From Anaerolineae bacterium (GTDB lineage: Bacteria; Chloroflexota; Anaerolineae; Promineifilales; Promineifilaceae), in the NCBI GenBank assembly GCA_023954475.1, contig JAMLHW010000014.1:79632-143631 (forward strand): a stretch of 64,000 bases of DNA. The letters run 5' to 3'. The first letter of the stretch is position 1, and each line of letters starts with the position of its first letter. Below the pieces are notes generated by a model that had not been told where the DNA came from, made no database searches, and was given only the letters and a program-made list of their open reading frames with translations. Made by a program: the position numbers and the translations under genes. Positions 22,121 to 31,010 of the stretch are shown here, one piece after another.

Positions 22121-22164
22121 CATTCCTCATTTATCCCACTTGACATCTCTGATATAATGATGGT

Positions 22165-22528
22165 GTCGCAATAGGTCTTCAGATGAAAGTCTAAGGCCTT
22201 TGAGATAGAAGGAAGCCCCCAGAAATTGGAAGGCTTGCCTGAGGCAAAAGTAACTGCCGCTTCACATGCGGTTGGCCTGATATGCAGAGCTTCGGTCACT
22301 TTCCCTCGCTCTCATCAGGAATTGCAGACGGATTGTCTGCGAAGGCGGTTGCGGATGCACTGCTGTGACTGTCGCGAGTGTACAGCAGTTTTTGGAAGAA
22401 CAATACGCTATGTTACGTTGACGGCGATTCGTTCGGACAAAACGCAGGAAAGGCCAGATGGTTACTAGGGGCTCCTTTGCTTTTATCGGCGCACAGGCTT
22501 TGATCGACACATCAAAGCCTGTTTTTTT
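22165..22528 (+). ncRNA. Candidate structured non-coding RNA, family not recognised
   Basis: Transcript of about 360 nt inferred from a TATAAT at 22153-22158 and a perfect intrinsic terminator at 22493-22528, with no convincing ORF between. Predicted closing stem: AAGGAAGCCCC (22209-22219) with GGGGCTCCTT (22468-22477), one bulge. Inside are hairpins in series: TTGCC/GGCAA (22235-22247), CCTGAT/ATCAGG (22276-22319) holding AGAGC/GCTCT, GCAGAC/GTCTGC (22324-22340) and an 8-bp ACTGCTGT/ACAGCAGT (22359-22389). This looks like a multi-branched RNA. I checked by eye for RNase P, tmRNA, SRP RNA, T-box and common riboswitch cores and found none. It sits between rlmN and initiator tRNA, far from any following start codon, so a stand-alone RNA is likelier than a riboswitch. 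Confidence 0.5.
22493..22528 (+). terminator. Strong intrinsic terminator
   Basis: ACAGGCTTTGAT (22493-22504), loop CGACAC, perfect 12-bp complement ATCAAAGCCTGT (22511-22522), then a run of seven T. Ends the candidate RNA transcript that begins after rlmN. Confidence 0.92.
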
Positions 22529-22585
22529 GTGGCGCTCAACTTTCGTAACCATGAGTTAGCATCGCCTTAGATACTCTGTTGGCGT

Positions 22586-22614
22586 TTGACATTTATACGA
22601 CTAATCCTTATAAT
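22586..22614 (+). promoter_or_regulatory. Consensus promoter of initiator tRNA gene
   Basis: TTGACA at 22586-22591, exactly 17 nt, TATAAT at 22609-22614. Both hexamers are perfect, making this the best sigma-70-type promoter in the window. Transcription should begin near 22621, 8 nt before the mature tRNA 5' end. Confidence 0.92.
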
Positions 22615-22628
22615 CCCGTCCTTGTCGA

Positions 22629-22700
22629 TGCGGGGTAGAGCAGAGGCAGCTCGTCGGGCTCATAACCCGGAGGTCGCAGGTTCGAATCCTGTCCCCGCTA
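22629..22700 (+). tRNA. Initiator tRNA-Met (CAT)
   Basis: 72-nt cloverleaf: acceptor GCGGGG/CCCCGC below an unpaired 1:72 position, D stem GAGC/GCTC, anticodon CAT at 22661-22663, T arm with GGTTCGAATCC. Initiator hallmarks are present: three consecutive G-C pairs (GGG/CCC) flanking the anticodon loop and a mismatch at 1:72. Here the mismatch is T:T rather than the usual C:A. The 3' CCA is not encoded, so it must be added by CCA transferase. Preceded by a perfect promoter and followed by a terminator, so it is monocistronic. Confidence 0.93.
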
Positions 22701-22708
22701 TAAAATGT

Positions 22709-22745
22709 ACCGCCGGACTAGTGTAATACTGGTTCGGCGGTTTGC
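22709..22745 (+). terminator. Terminator after tRNA-fMet
   Basis: 14-bp stem 22709-22722 / 22728-22741 with two G-T wobbles and a 5-nt loop GTAAT, followed by TTG and an AT-rich stretch. It could also serve as a bidirectional terminator for the convergent sulfatase gene that ends at 22790. Confidence 0.8.
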
Positions 22746-22789
22746 ATTTCATCGCTGCACAGGCGGGTTAAAAGCTGCGTCTGATCGTT

Positions 22790-24382
22790 TTACCAGTACC
22801 CGATGAAGATACCGGCTTCAGCGTCAGGATCGTAATCGGGATTGTACGGCACAGTGGCTTCGGCCGATTCCATCATTGTCGTGCGCAACTTGCGTCGTCG
22901 CAACCATGTGAACAACTGCTCGTGCAAATCGTGACGCACCCCTGCATAACCGGGATCGTCACCCAAATCGACAAATTCCTGCGGATCGGTGTCCAAATCA
23001 AACAGTTGCGGTCGGAATTGCTCGTGTAGAATGTACTTCCAGCGCTTCGTGCGCAGCATAAATGCCCGGCACTCCTGCGGCTGTAACCCCAACAAATGAC
23101 GTGCAGCACGCCCCGAATAATCGATCTCGCTGACCGTGAATTCGCGCCAGATTGAGACAGGATCGCCGTGCAGCAAGGGCACTAAAGAGCGTCCTTCGAG
23201 CCGTTGCGGGTGCGGCTGACCCCCCACCACGTCGAGAAATGTCGGCAGCAGGTCAATTGCTTCGACCAGACGCCGCTCGACTGTTCCGCGTGTCTTATCG
23301 GCCGATGATGACGGATCGACGATGATCAGCGGCATACGCACCGACGGTTCGTGAAACAAATCCTTTTCACCGAGCCAATGATCACCGAGGTAATCACCGT
23401 GATCGCTGGTGAAGACAATCAGCGTCTTGTCGAACAAGCCCGTTTTACGCAGATAAGTGAGCAATCGGCCGATTTCGTCGTCAATTTGCTTCACCAGTCC
23501 CATGTATGCGCCCACGACAGCGCGACGGTGCGTCTCCTGCTCAAACACGCGGCTGAATCGCAGACGCATAAATGCATCGTATACAGGATGCGGATTCCGA
23601 CGCTCAGCAACATCGCGCACGGCAGGCAGGATGGCGTCATCACCGTAGAGTGCGTGATACGGCGCGGGCGCAATGTAAGGCCAGTGCGGTTTGATAAAGC
23701 TTAAATGCAGGCACCACAGTTGGTCACCAGCCTGCTCCATAAACTCAATGGCGCGTGTCGTCATATAGGCTGTTTCGGAATGCTCGGCGGCGATATTGGC
23801 CGGATAAATCGAGTTGCGCCACAACCAACCGTCGACGACGTTGCCGTGTTCATCCACGGCGGAATTGGCGTGTGTCTGCCACGGATTGCGTCCCGGATAG
23901 CCGTGTGCGTTGAGCCAGCGATTGTAGCGCAGGTTGGGATCAAGTATCGGATCGGGGTGTAATCCGTCGTCGCGTTCAAACGGTTCAAAACCCGCTTCGG
24001 TAAGATAGCGGGTTTCGGCCGAATCACGCTCCACTCCCAGCCGCCGCAACCCTGCCCAATCGGGAACCATATGCGTCTTGCCGACCAGCACCGTCCGCAT
24101 CCCCGCGTCGCGCAAATAGTCGCCCATCGTCCACTCATCGACGCGCAGCGGCACATTGTTCCACGTGACGCCGTGAGCAAACATCGTCCGGCCCGTATAC
24201 GTGCAGGCACGTGACGGCCCACACAGCGGCGATTGCACATAGGCGCGGTCAAATCGCACGCCACGTGCGGCCAGACTGTCAATGTGCGGCGTCTGCAAAT
24301 GGGGATGTCCGTAGCACGACAAATAATCCCAGCGCAGCTGATCGCACATGATGAAGAGGATATTGCGGACTTTGCGGGGCAT
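22790..24382 (-). CDS. Type I sulfatase / phosphonate monoester hydrolase family, Cys-type
   Basis: 530 residues. Alkaline-phosphatase superfamily: metal ligands in IMCDQLRWDYLSCYG and FTSDHGDYLGDHWLGEKD, and the sulfatase signature CGPSRACTYTGR with Cys54 as the residue converted to formylglycine, followed by the required PSR. No signal peptide, so cytoplasmic. The enzyme needs a formylglycine-generating enzyme or a radical-SAM maturase; the only FGE-fold protein in this window (59398-60513) lacks the catalytic cysteines, so maturation must come from elsewhere. Choline-sulfatase- or phosphonate-monoesterase-like activity cannot be resolved by eye. Confidence 0.9.
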   Translation of the reverse strand: MPRKVRNILFIMCDQLRWDYLSCYGHPHLQTPHIDSLAARGVRFDRAYVQSPLCGPSRACTYTGRTMFAHGVTWNNVPLRVDEWTMGDYLRDAGMRTVLVGKTHMVPDWAGLRRLGVERDSAETRYLTEAGFEPFERDDGLHPDPILDPNLRYNRWLNAHGYPGRNPWQTHANSAVDEHGNVVDGWLWRNSIYPANIAAEHSETAYMTTRAIEFMEQAGDQLWCLHLSFIKPHWPYIAPAPYHALYGDDAILPAVRDVAERRNPHPVYDAFMRLRFSRVFEQETHRRAVVGAYMGLVKQIDDEIGRLLTYLRKTGLFDKTLIVFTSDHGDYLGDHWLGEKDLFHEPSVRMPLIIVDPSSSADKTRGTVERRLVEAIDLLPTFLDVVGGQPHPQRLEGRSLVPLLHGDPVSIWREFTVSEIDYSGRAARHLLGLQPQECRAFMLRTKRWKYILHEQFRPQLFDLDTDPQEFVDLGDDPGYAGVRHDLHEQLFTWLRRRKLRTTMMESAEATVPYNPDYDPDAEAGIFIGYW

Positions 24383-24434
24383 AGTTGAATGGTTGGTGTG
24401 ATGGAGAAACAGTGCCTATCCGGGCAACCTGTGG

Positions 24435-26417
24435 CTATTTTGCGGACAGCGTCGCGGCAAATGCGATGAAGTAATCTAGCGTTGCCGGATTGCGCATGGC
24501 CCCAACATTGGCGGCCTTGCGCACATCCATGCCGAGCAGGATTTTGCGCACCGGCACTTCGATCTTCTTGCCGCTAAGCGTATACGGAATGTCATCGACC
24601 TCAAAAATGTCATCGGGCACGTGACGCGGTGATACATCAGCACGCAGCTTCTTGCGAATGCGGTCGCGCAAGCTGTCGTCCAGTTGCACGCCTTCACGCA
24701 AGACGACAAACAGAGGCAAGTACGAATCGCGTCCCCGAAATTCGAGATCGACGATCAAGCTATCGATTATTTCGTCAAAGGCTTCAACCACGCGGTAAAT
24801 CTCGCTCGTGCCCATACGAATGCCTTGCCGGTTGATGGTTGAATCAGAACGGCCATAGATAATGCAGCCGCCACGTTCGTTGATTTTTATCCAGTCGCCA
24901 TGCCGCCATACACCGGGAAACATCTCGAAGTAACTGGCTCTGTAGCGGGTCATGTCGGGATCATTCCAGAAGTAGAGTGGCATCGACGGCATTGGCTCGG
25001 TGATAACCAATTCGCCAACCTCGTCAATGACAGTTCGGCCGAAATCATCAAATGCCTGTACGTTTGCACCGAGTGATGCGCCTTGAATCTCACCGGTGTA
25101 GATCGGCCGAATGCGTGCCCCACCGACAAACGCCGTACACAAATCCGTGCCACCGCTTAGCGATTCAAGCGCCAGCACATGGTTGATGTTGTCGTAAATC
25201 CATTGGAATCCTTCAATCGACAGCGGTGAACCGGTCGAACCGATGCCGCGAATGGCGCTGAGATCGAACTGTTGATTCGGCCGAATTTCTGCCTTGATAC
25301 ACGCACTGACAAATGCCGCCGATGTCCCGAAATAAGTCATGCCACTCTCTTCCGCCAGTGCGAACAACGCGTTGATGTCAGGATACGCCGGACTCCCGTT
25401 GTAGACGATGATCGTCGCACCGGAGAGCAAGCTGCCGAGCATGTAATTCCACATCATCCAGCCGGTGCTCGTGTACCAGAAAAAACGGTCGGTTGGTTTG
25501 AGATCGTTGTGGAAGATGGTCGCTTTGGCGTGTTCGAGCAGAATGCCGCCGTGACCTTGCACGATGGGTTTGGGCAAGCCGGTTGTACCTGACGAGTACA
25601 AAACCCACAACGGATGGTCGAAGGGCAGTTGTTCAAACTCGATTTCGGCCGAACCGGTCACACTCTGCAACACATCATCCCACAAAACCGTGTTGTCCAA
25701 ACCAACAACATCATGACGAATAAACGGCACGAGTATGGTCTGCTGCACGGTCGGCAGAGCGGCCTGCAGTTCCGCTATGACGGCACGGCGATCAAAGCGT
25801 TTGCCGCCGTACTGATAGCCATCGACGGCGATCAAGACAGTCGGTTCAATTTGGGTGAAGCGGTCCAGGACGCTGCGACTGCCGAAGTCAGGCGAACAAC
25901 TCGACCAAATCGCGCCGATGCTGGCTGCCGCCAATACGGCGACAATCGTTTCCGGGATGTTGGGCATGTAGGCAATGACGCGGTCGCCTTTTTTCACGCC
26001 CAGATTGCACAACACGTGTGCCAAGCGATTGACTTTGTCGGCCGTTTCCTGCCAACTGATCGATACCAGCGGCGCGTCTTCAGCCTTGTAGAGCATCATC
26101 GGCCGATCGGACGTCATTCGGCCGAAGATATTTTCTGCATAATTGAGGCGTGCACCGGGAAACCACCGGGTGCCCGGCATGGTGCGCGTTTCCAACACAG
26201 TTTTCCACGGTTGCGAAGTGCGCAATGCAAAGTACGACCATAAACTTTCCCAGAACGCCTCGATTTCAGTGACCGACCAGTGCCAAAGCTCCGTATACGT
26301 TGCAAAATGCAGGTCGTGTTCGGCCGCTAACCAGCGCATATAAGCGGTCAGGTTGGCATTTTCAATTGTGTCCGGAGACGGCGTCCAGAGCAGGCTGCCT
26401 TCAGTTGGTGTCGTCAT
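24435..26417 (-). CDS. Acetoacetate-CoA ligase (acetoacetyl-CoA synthetase)
   Basis: 660 residues, right length for AacS. ATP-dependent adenylate-forming enzyme activating acetoacetate (ketone-body or PHB-type metabolism). Seen: N-terminal ACS segment (TELWHWSVTEIEAFWESLW; NYAENIF), AMP-binding P-loop LYSSGTTGLPKPIVQGHGG, GWMMWNYMLGSLLSGATI, GSTGSPLS, and the C-terminal catalytic-Lys region LSGKKIEVPVRKILLG. The large N-terminal extension relative to acyl-CoA ligases and the WYTSTGWMMWN segment support AacS over acetyl-CoA synthetase. A GAGG ribosome site precedes the ATG. Confidence 0.92.
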   Translation of the reverse strand: MTTPTEGSLLWTPSPDTIENANLTAYMRWLAAEHDLHFATYTELWHWSVTEIEAFWESLWSYFALRTSQPWKTVLETRTMPGTRWFPGARLNYAENIFGRMTSDRPMMLYKAEDAPLVSISWQETADKVNRLAHVLCNLGVKKGDRVIAYMPNIPETIVAVLAAASIGAIWSSCSPDFGSRSVLDRFTQIEPTVLIAVDGYQYGGKRFDRRAVIAELQAALPTVQQTILVPFIRHDVVGLDNTVLWDDVLQSVTGSAEIEFEQLPFDHPLWVLYSSGTTGLPKPIVQGHGGILLEHAKATIFHNDLKPTDRFFWYTSTGWMMWNYMLGSLLSGATIIVYNGSPAYPDINALFALAEESGMTYFGTSAAFVSACIKAEIRPNQQFDLSAIRGIGSTGSPLSIEGFQWIYDNINHVLALESLSGGTDLCTAFVGGARIRPIYTGEIQGASLGANVQAFDDFGRTVIDEVGELVITEPMPSMPLYFWNDPDMTRYRASYFEMFPGVWRHGDWIKINERGGCIIYGRSDSTINRQGIRMGTSEIYRVVEAFDEIIDSLIVDLEFRGRDSYLPLFVVLREGVQLDDSLRDRIRKKLRADVSPRHVPDDIFEVDDIPYTLSGKKIEVPVRKILLGMDVRKAANVGAMRNPATLDYFIAFAATLSAK

Positions 26418-26556
26418 GGCGTTCCTCGCGTTGCATGAAAGTAGTCTCTCCCTCTATTGTAACGTACCCGATACTGCAACGTGAGTTGCCAAACTATCGG
26501 ACCTGGTTCATACTGATGGTGTTCGCCGCACTTGTTGCGGCGGCGAGGATCGGCCG

Positions 26557-27120
26557 ATGCGCGACATATTGAAATCAGTTCCCAATCTCCTCACCCTTCT
26601 CCGCATTGTTCTACTTCCGGTACTGTGGATCTTGGCCCTACTCGGCTATTCAGTCGCATTGGGATGGCTGCTGCTCGTTGCGTTTTTAACCGACTCGGTC
26701 GATGGGCCAATTGCGCGCATGACCGGCCATGTCACCGCTTTTGGCAGCAAATTCGACAGCATTGCCGATGCGTTGCTGGGTATTTCAGCAGCAATTTGGT
26801 TGGTTATGTTTCAGCCGGAACTCATCACCGACAATCTCGTCTTGTGCGCTGTCGTAGTGGTCGCCTATCTGACGTTTCAACTGATTGGCTTGATCAAATT
26901 CAGGCGACTCGCCAATTTGCACCTCTACTCGACCAAGATCACGACCGTCGTATTTGCCCTTTTCGTCGTCCATGCCCTGATTACGGGCCGGTACAATCAG
27001 CTATTCTTCACGATTACGTGCGCACTCGGCATTGTGGCTGCCGTGGAAGGAATCATCATATTTCTGACACGCGATTCCGTTGATGAACATATTGGGTCTA
27101 TTCTGATTCGGCCGAAATAG
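26557..27120 (+). CDS. CDP-alcohol phosphatidyltransferase
   Basis: 187-residue integral membrane enzyme with about six hydrophobic segments. The diagnostic CDP-OH-P motif is complete: D-S-V-D-G-P-I-A-R, then G-S-K-F-D-S-I-A-D (about residues 47-72). Such enzymes swap CMP on CDP-diacylglycerol for an alcohol (glycerol-3-phosphate, inositol phosphate or similar) in phospholipid synthesis. Which alcohol is not visible; PgsA-like is the default guess. GAGGAT precedes the ATG. Convergent with the next gene, 16 nt apart. Last codons contain the octamer. Confidence 0.88.
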   Translation: MRDILKSVPNLLTLLRIVLLPVLWILALLGYSVALGWLLLVAFLTDSVDGPIARMTGHVTAFGSKFDSIADALLGISAAIWLVMFQPELITDNLVLCAVVVVAYLTFQLIGLIKFRRLANLHLYSTKITTVVFALFVVHALITGRYNQLFFTITCALGIVAAVEGIIIFLTRDSVDEHIGSILIRPK

Positions 27121-27136
27121 CACACAATCACAATGG

Positions 27137-27868
27137 TCAATCCGACATCACAGCAACTGTTCCACTGGTTGCCACGGCTTCGCGCTCAAGCAACCGGATC
27201 GCGCCATGCGCCTGAATCAACGTCACAATAATAGCCGCGTAGACAATCAATTTCTGCCCCGTCGCCTGGATGCGCAGCCCATCGACTGTATCGGTGCCGG
27301 GACCGTTGAACAACAATCCAATGTAAATCGCCAGCAAAACGGCGAACACACCGTAGACCACAGCATAGCGATTGGGGTAACGGCGAGTGAACAATACGGC
27401 AACCATTGAAAACAGGACAGCAACAAAAAACGCCTCAAATGCCCAGAAAACAAACCGCACGTGCGCATCGAGCAGTAGATCGGCCGGCGTAAACGCCACG
27501 CCAATGAAGCTGATGCCCGCCAAGACGCCGAAAATCGCGCCAATGAGTGCCAGCATGCGCGGCAAACGGCGTTCCCAAAACAGCGGCAGCATGGCAACAA
27601 AAAAGGTGATCAGGCCCAATCCGGCCACCGTAAGCGCGATGAAAAACAGAATCGCGGAAATCGTGTTGGCATCGCCGTTTTCGGCCGTTAGCAAGCCCAG
27701 TGTGCTGAAAAAGTTTTCGGTGAAAGAGTAGCCGGTTGTGGTCGCATCGGCCGAAGTGCCGCCCGGATACAAAAACATGGCGACAATAGTCAAAACGATA
27801 AACTGAATGGCACTAAAGCGTACGAATTTGAACGGTTTAGTGCCCTGCGTTTCGATTTTTCGTAGCAT
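27137..27868 (-). CDS. DUF998-like multi-pass membrane protein
   Basis: 243 residues with about six or seven transmembrane segments. The pattern of an early FLYPGGTSAD loop, then NFFSTLGLLTAENGDANTIS and a later LLLDAHVRFVFWAFEAFFVA, resembles DUF998 proteins, whose function is unknown. Upstream on its strand is a small palindrome GAAAGT-GT-ACTTTC at about 27904-27917 that could be an operator. The gene lies 72 nt downstream of the penicillin-binding protein gene and could be read from the same transcript. Confidence 0.65.
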   Translation of the reverse strand: MLRKIETQGTKPFKFVRFSAIQFIVLTIVAMFLYPGGTSADATTTGYSFTENFFSTLGLLTAENGDANTISAILFFIALTVAGLGLITFFVAMLPLFWERRLPRMLALIGAIFGVLAGISFIGVAFTPADLLLDAHVRFVFWAFEAFFVAVLFSMVAVLFTRRYPNRYAVVYGVFAVLLAIYIGLLFNGPGTDTVDGLRIQATGQKLIVYAAIIVTLIQAHGAIRLLEREAVATSGTVAVMSD

Positions 27869-27940
27869 GGGAACGCCCTCCGGATTGTGTGCTCAGGTTT
27901 GAGTGAAAGTGTACTTTCCACCCGGCAGCGACGCAACCGA

Positions 27941-30900
27941 TCATTGACGTTCAACGATACATACTGGAACGGCTTCACTCGTTGTATCATTTCCCGCCGC
28001 ATCCCACGCGACGACGCGGAACGAATGGCATCCGGGACCGGGAATCGTCCACTTTTCGGTGAACGGCGGCACGGTGTTGATCGCGAACGGCACCTCGGCC
28101 GAATCGACAAAGAATTCCACGCGTTCAATACCCCATTCGTCCAACACCTGTGCCTGGACAACGACCCAATCGTCATCAGTAAAAATCTGCTGCTCGGATA
28201 GCGGAAACAAAATTTCGGCCGAAGGCGGCGTATTGTCCACCGTTACTTCGGAGCGATATTCCTGCGCGACGCCGTCATGTCGCTGCACCGTCAACACAAG
28301 CGTGTAACTGCCGTCCTCTAATCCGGTCGTGTCCCAGACACCGAGCGGCCCGTTTGTCTGCGCCGTCCCGTCATTCGGCGTGATACTCTGTACAGCGTCC
28401 GGTCGATCCGAAGGAAAAGCGGCCAGACTATACCAAGCAAAGTTGTCGCCGCGTGCATTGCCGCTAATCGCCACCAAATCGCTGACAAAGCCAAACGGCT
28501 CCGGCGCAATGATGACGACATCTCCCGCACGCTCCGCCAAATTGCCGGGATCGTCAAATTGTACCGGCGGCAGCTCGATCTCGTTCTCACGCGCCCAATC
28601 CGCAGCACGCTCCGGATAAACAATAAACACTTTTTCTTCAACCAATTCGGGCGGTGTCGCGGCGGTCGCCAGCGTGCCGGTGTCACGATTGATGCGAAAC
28701 GTCTGGTACATCGAGTCGATGATTGTCGGCTGCGTGCCTTCGCTGAAATACTCGACCGTTGTCGGACAATGAGGGCTAGGCAACTGACCGTTGAGAGCAC
28801 AGACACGCTGCTGAACCAACCCGGACGGCACGGGCCAATCGAGCACCGATTCACCTTGATGTGCCCATGTCATCAAAGCCTGCCAGACTGGAGCCGCGCC
28901 TTTGGAGCCGGGAACGTCTTCCATTTCGCTGTTATCGGTGTTGCCGATCCAGACACCGGTAACGAGCTGTGGTGTGTAGCCGACTGTCCACGCGTCGCGG
29001 TAGTTGTTGGTTGTACCGGTTTTGACAGCTACCGGGCGATCAGGCAGTTCGAGGGCGTTGGGACAGCCAAACGCGGGACAACGTGCTGTCGTGTCGGATA
29101 GCATGTCGTTCATCAAAAACGCGAGTTGCGGTGTGAGAATCTGGCGCTGATTCGGCCGATTGTACTCGTAAATCACCTGCCCATTGCGATCCTCAACGCG
29201 CAAAATCGACACGGGATCGAGTTCGCGATAGCCGAGCCGCTGTTCGGCTGCGTCAACCGGCTGCCCAATTTGCATCCCCATGTTGGCGAAAACGCTGAAT
29301 GCGTAGACCATGTCAATCAACTTGACCTCGCCGCCGCCAAGCGTCAATTGCAGCCCGACAGTGTTATCCTCCAGGCTAGTGATGCCCATGCGGTGCGCCA
29401 TGCGCAACACTTTATCGACTCCGACCCAGCTCATCGCTTCGACAGCAGGCACGTTGTAACTGTTTGCCAACGCCGTACGCATCCGCATCGGGCCGTGGAA
29501 CTGGCGGTCGTAATTTTGCGGTACGTAAACCTGGCCGTTGAATGGGGTACCAAAATCGGTTTCGACATCGAGCAGCAAGCTCGCGGCCGTGTACCCTTCG
29601 CTGAGTGCGGTCACGTAGGTGAACGGTTTGAATGATGATCCGGGCTGACGCAAGCCATCGGCGGCGACGTTAAACGATCCGTCTATCGCTTCATCCCAGT
29701 AGTCGACACTGCCGACGAGGGCTTTGATTTCGCCGGTACGCGGATCGAGCATGACGACAGCCGCATTATTGACGTTGTGATCAACGCCGACATCGGCCGA
29801 CGGCAACGGGCGCAGAAACTGAAGCGCAGCGCAAGCTGGATCGGATTCGGCCGAAACAGGGCCAACTTCACCCGACAATCGCTGCACTTGATACGCCGCA
29901 ACACATTCCGCCTGCGCCTGCATTGTCAAATCAAGCGTCGTATACACCGTCAAGCCGCCGCGCACCACCTGCTCCGCACCCAATTGGCGTTCCAATTCAT
30001 CGCGAACCATCTGCGCAAAATGCGGCGCGATAATATCGAAACGCTCTTCCACGCCCGATTTAACCGTCACCGGCTCCGTCACCGCCTCGACGACACCGGC
30101 CCGATCGATAAAACCTGCTTCGAGCATGGCATCGAGCACGAGACCCTGCCGTTGACGGGCCTGCTCCGGATTGTCTATCGGGTTGAGCGCCGGTGATTGC
30201 GGGATGGCCGCCAGCAACGTCGCTTCGGCCAGTGTCAGTTCGGTTGCCGGTTTGTCGAAGTAAACACGTGCCGCCGCTTCAATGCCGTATGCCAGATTGC
30301 CGTAGAAATTGGTGTTGAGATACCACTCCAGAATCTGCTCTTTAGAATACGTCTGGGTTGCCTGCGCGGCAACGACCAGTTCCTCGAATTTGCGTCTGTA
30401 ATCGTCTGCACCGACTTCGATCCCAACCACGCGCCGTTCCGGTTCGATCAGCGTATTCTTGACCAGCTGCTGCGTGATCGACGATCCGCCTTGAATCGCA
30501 CCGCCGAGAACAATATATTCATAGAACGCTCGGCCGATGCCTTCAGCGTCAAAACCGGGATTTTCCCAGAATGTCTTATCTTCAATCGCAATAGTAGCGT
30601 CAATGACGCTCTGCGGTATTTCATCGAGTGGAATCCACTGCCGATCACCCCCGAAAGGGTCGATAATTTCGTAGATCAGAACAGGATCGCGATTTCCGTC
30701 CCCGTCTTCATCTGCGCCCCACGCGTAGATTTTGGTCGTTTCAAACGTGGTATTGACATCTTGGCCCAGTTTTTCCAGCCCGTAGAGGTCGGGCAAATCA
30801 GATGTCAGAAATGACAACGTTGCGATTGTGCCGCCGACTCCGGCAGTCACAACCGCGCCTGTGAAAATGAAGAATGTTAGTAGCGCAGCCAGTACCAGCC

Positions 30901-30976
30901 ATAAAAACAGCAGCGGCAAACTGCGCTTGCGGCTTTCACGCTGTTGGCGGTTGCGCATGATTCGGGTCGCTCGCAT
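27941..30976 (-). CDS. Class A penicillin-binding protein (GT51 plus transpeptidase)
   Basis: About 1011 residues. N-terminal cytoplasmic basic stretch, one membrane anchor (LPLLFLWLVLAALLTFFIF), GT51 transglycosylase with catalytic Glu in IAIEDKTFWENPGFD (about E134) and GGSSITQQLVKN, then transpeptidase with SxxK in GSSFKPFTY, SxN in SYNVPA and KTGTTNNYRDAW. The last 230 residues form an extension with PBP1C-like and bacterial Ig-like parts (GLEDGSYTLVLTVQR; TPPSAEILFPLS; WDAAGNDTT). It polymerises and cross-links peptidoglycan on the outer face. The ATG at 30976 was preferred because a GATAAT box lies 6 nt upstream; a GTG two codons earlier (30982) is the alternative. Confidence 0.93.
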   Translation of the reverse strand: MRATRIMRNRQQRESRKRSLPLLFLWLVLAALLTFFIFTGAVVTAGVGGTIATLSFLTSDLPDLYGLEKLGQDVNTTFETTKIYAWGADEDGDGNRDPVLIYEIIDPFGGDRQWIPLDEIPQSVIDATIAIEDKTFWENPGFDAEGIGRAFYEYIVLGGAIQGGSSITQQLVKNTLIEPERRVVGIEVGADDYRRKFEELVVAAQATQTYSKEQILEWYLNTNFYGNLAYGIEAAARVYFDKPATELTLAEATLLAAIPQSPALNPIDNPEQARQRQGLVLDAMLEAGFIDRAGVVEAVTEPVTVKSGVEERFDIIAPHFAQMVRDELERQLGAEQVVRGGLTVYTTLDLTMQAQAECVAAYQVQRLSGEVGPVSAESDPACAALQFLRPLPSADVGVDHNVNNAAVVMLDPRTGEIKALVGSVDYWDEAIDGSFNVAADGLRQPGSSFKPFTYVTALSEGYTAASLLLDVETDFGTPFNGQVYVPQNYDRQFHGPMRMRTALANSYNVPAVEAMSWVGVDKVLRMAHRMGITSLEDNTVGLQLTLGGGEVKLIDMVYAFSVFANMGMQIGQPVDAAEQRLGYRELDPVSILRVEDRNGQVIYEYNRPNQRQILTPQLAFLMNDMLSDTTARCPAFGCPNALELPDRPVAVKTGTTNNYRDAWTVGYTPQLVTGVWIGNTDNSEMEDVPGSKGAAPVWQALMTWAHQGESVLDWPVPSGLVQQRVCALNGQLPSPHCPTTVEYFSEGTQPTIIDSMYQTFRINRDTGTLATAATPPELVEEKVFIVYPERAADWARENEIELPPVQFDDPGNLAERAGDVVIIAPEPFGFVSDLVAISGNARGDNFAWYSLAAFPSDRPDAVQSITPNDGTAQTNGPLGVWDTTGLEDGSYTLVLTVQRHDGVAQEYRSEVTVDNTPPSAEILFPLSEQQIFTDDDWVVVQAQVLDEWGIERVEFFVDSAEVPFAINTVPPFTEKWTIPGPGCHSFRVVAWDAAGNDTTSEAVPVCIVERQ

Positions 30977-30982
30977 GTGCAC

Positions 30983-31010
30983 ATTATCTCATACAGGCGC
31001 GTAGGACGAA
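30983..31010 (-). promoter_or_regulatory. Candidate leaderless promoter of the penicillin-binding protein gene
   Basis: On the minus strand TTCGTC (31010-31005), 16 nt, then GATAAT (30988-30983), followed by six bases and the ATG at 30976-30974. Transcription would begin at or next to the start codon. Confidence 0.45.

Noticed and set aside
22140..22158. TTGACA at 22140-22145 followed by TATAAT at 22153-22158 as a promoter pair
   Set aside because: The spacer is only 7 nt, too short for a sigma-70-type promoter. The TATAAT alone, or with TTTATC at 17 nt, is retained as a weak promoter.
22165..22528. Assignment of the structured RNA as RNase P RNA, tmRNA, SRP RNA, T-box or a cobalamin/SAM/TPP riboswitch
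   Set aside because: None of the universally conserved cores (for example GAGGAAAGTCC of RNase P, the tmRNA tRNA-like T arm, or the T-box GGTGG element) was found on either strand, and no start codon follows close by.
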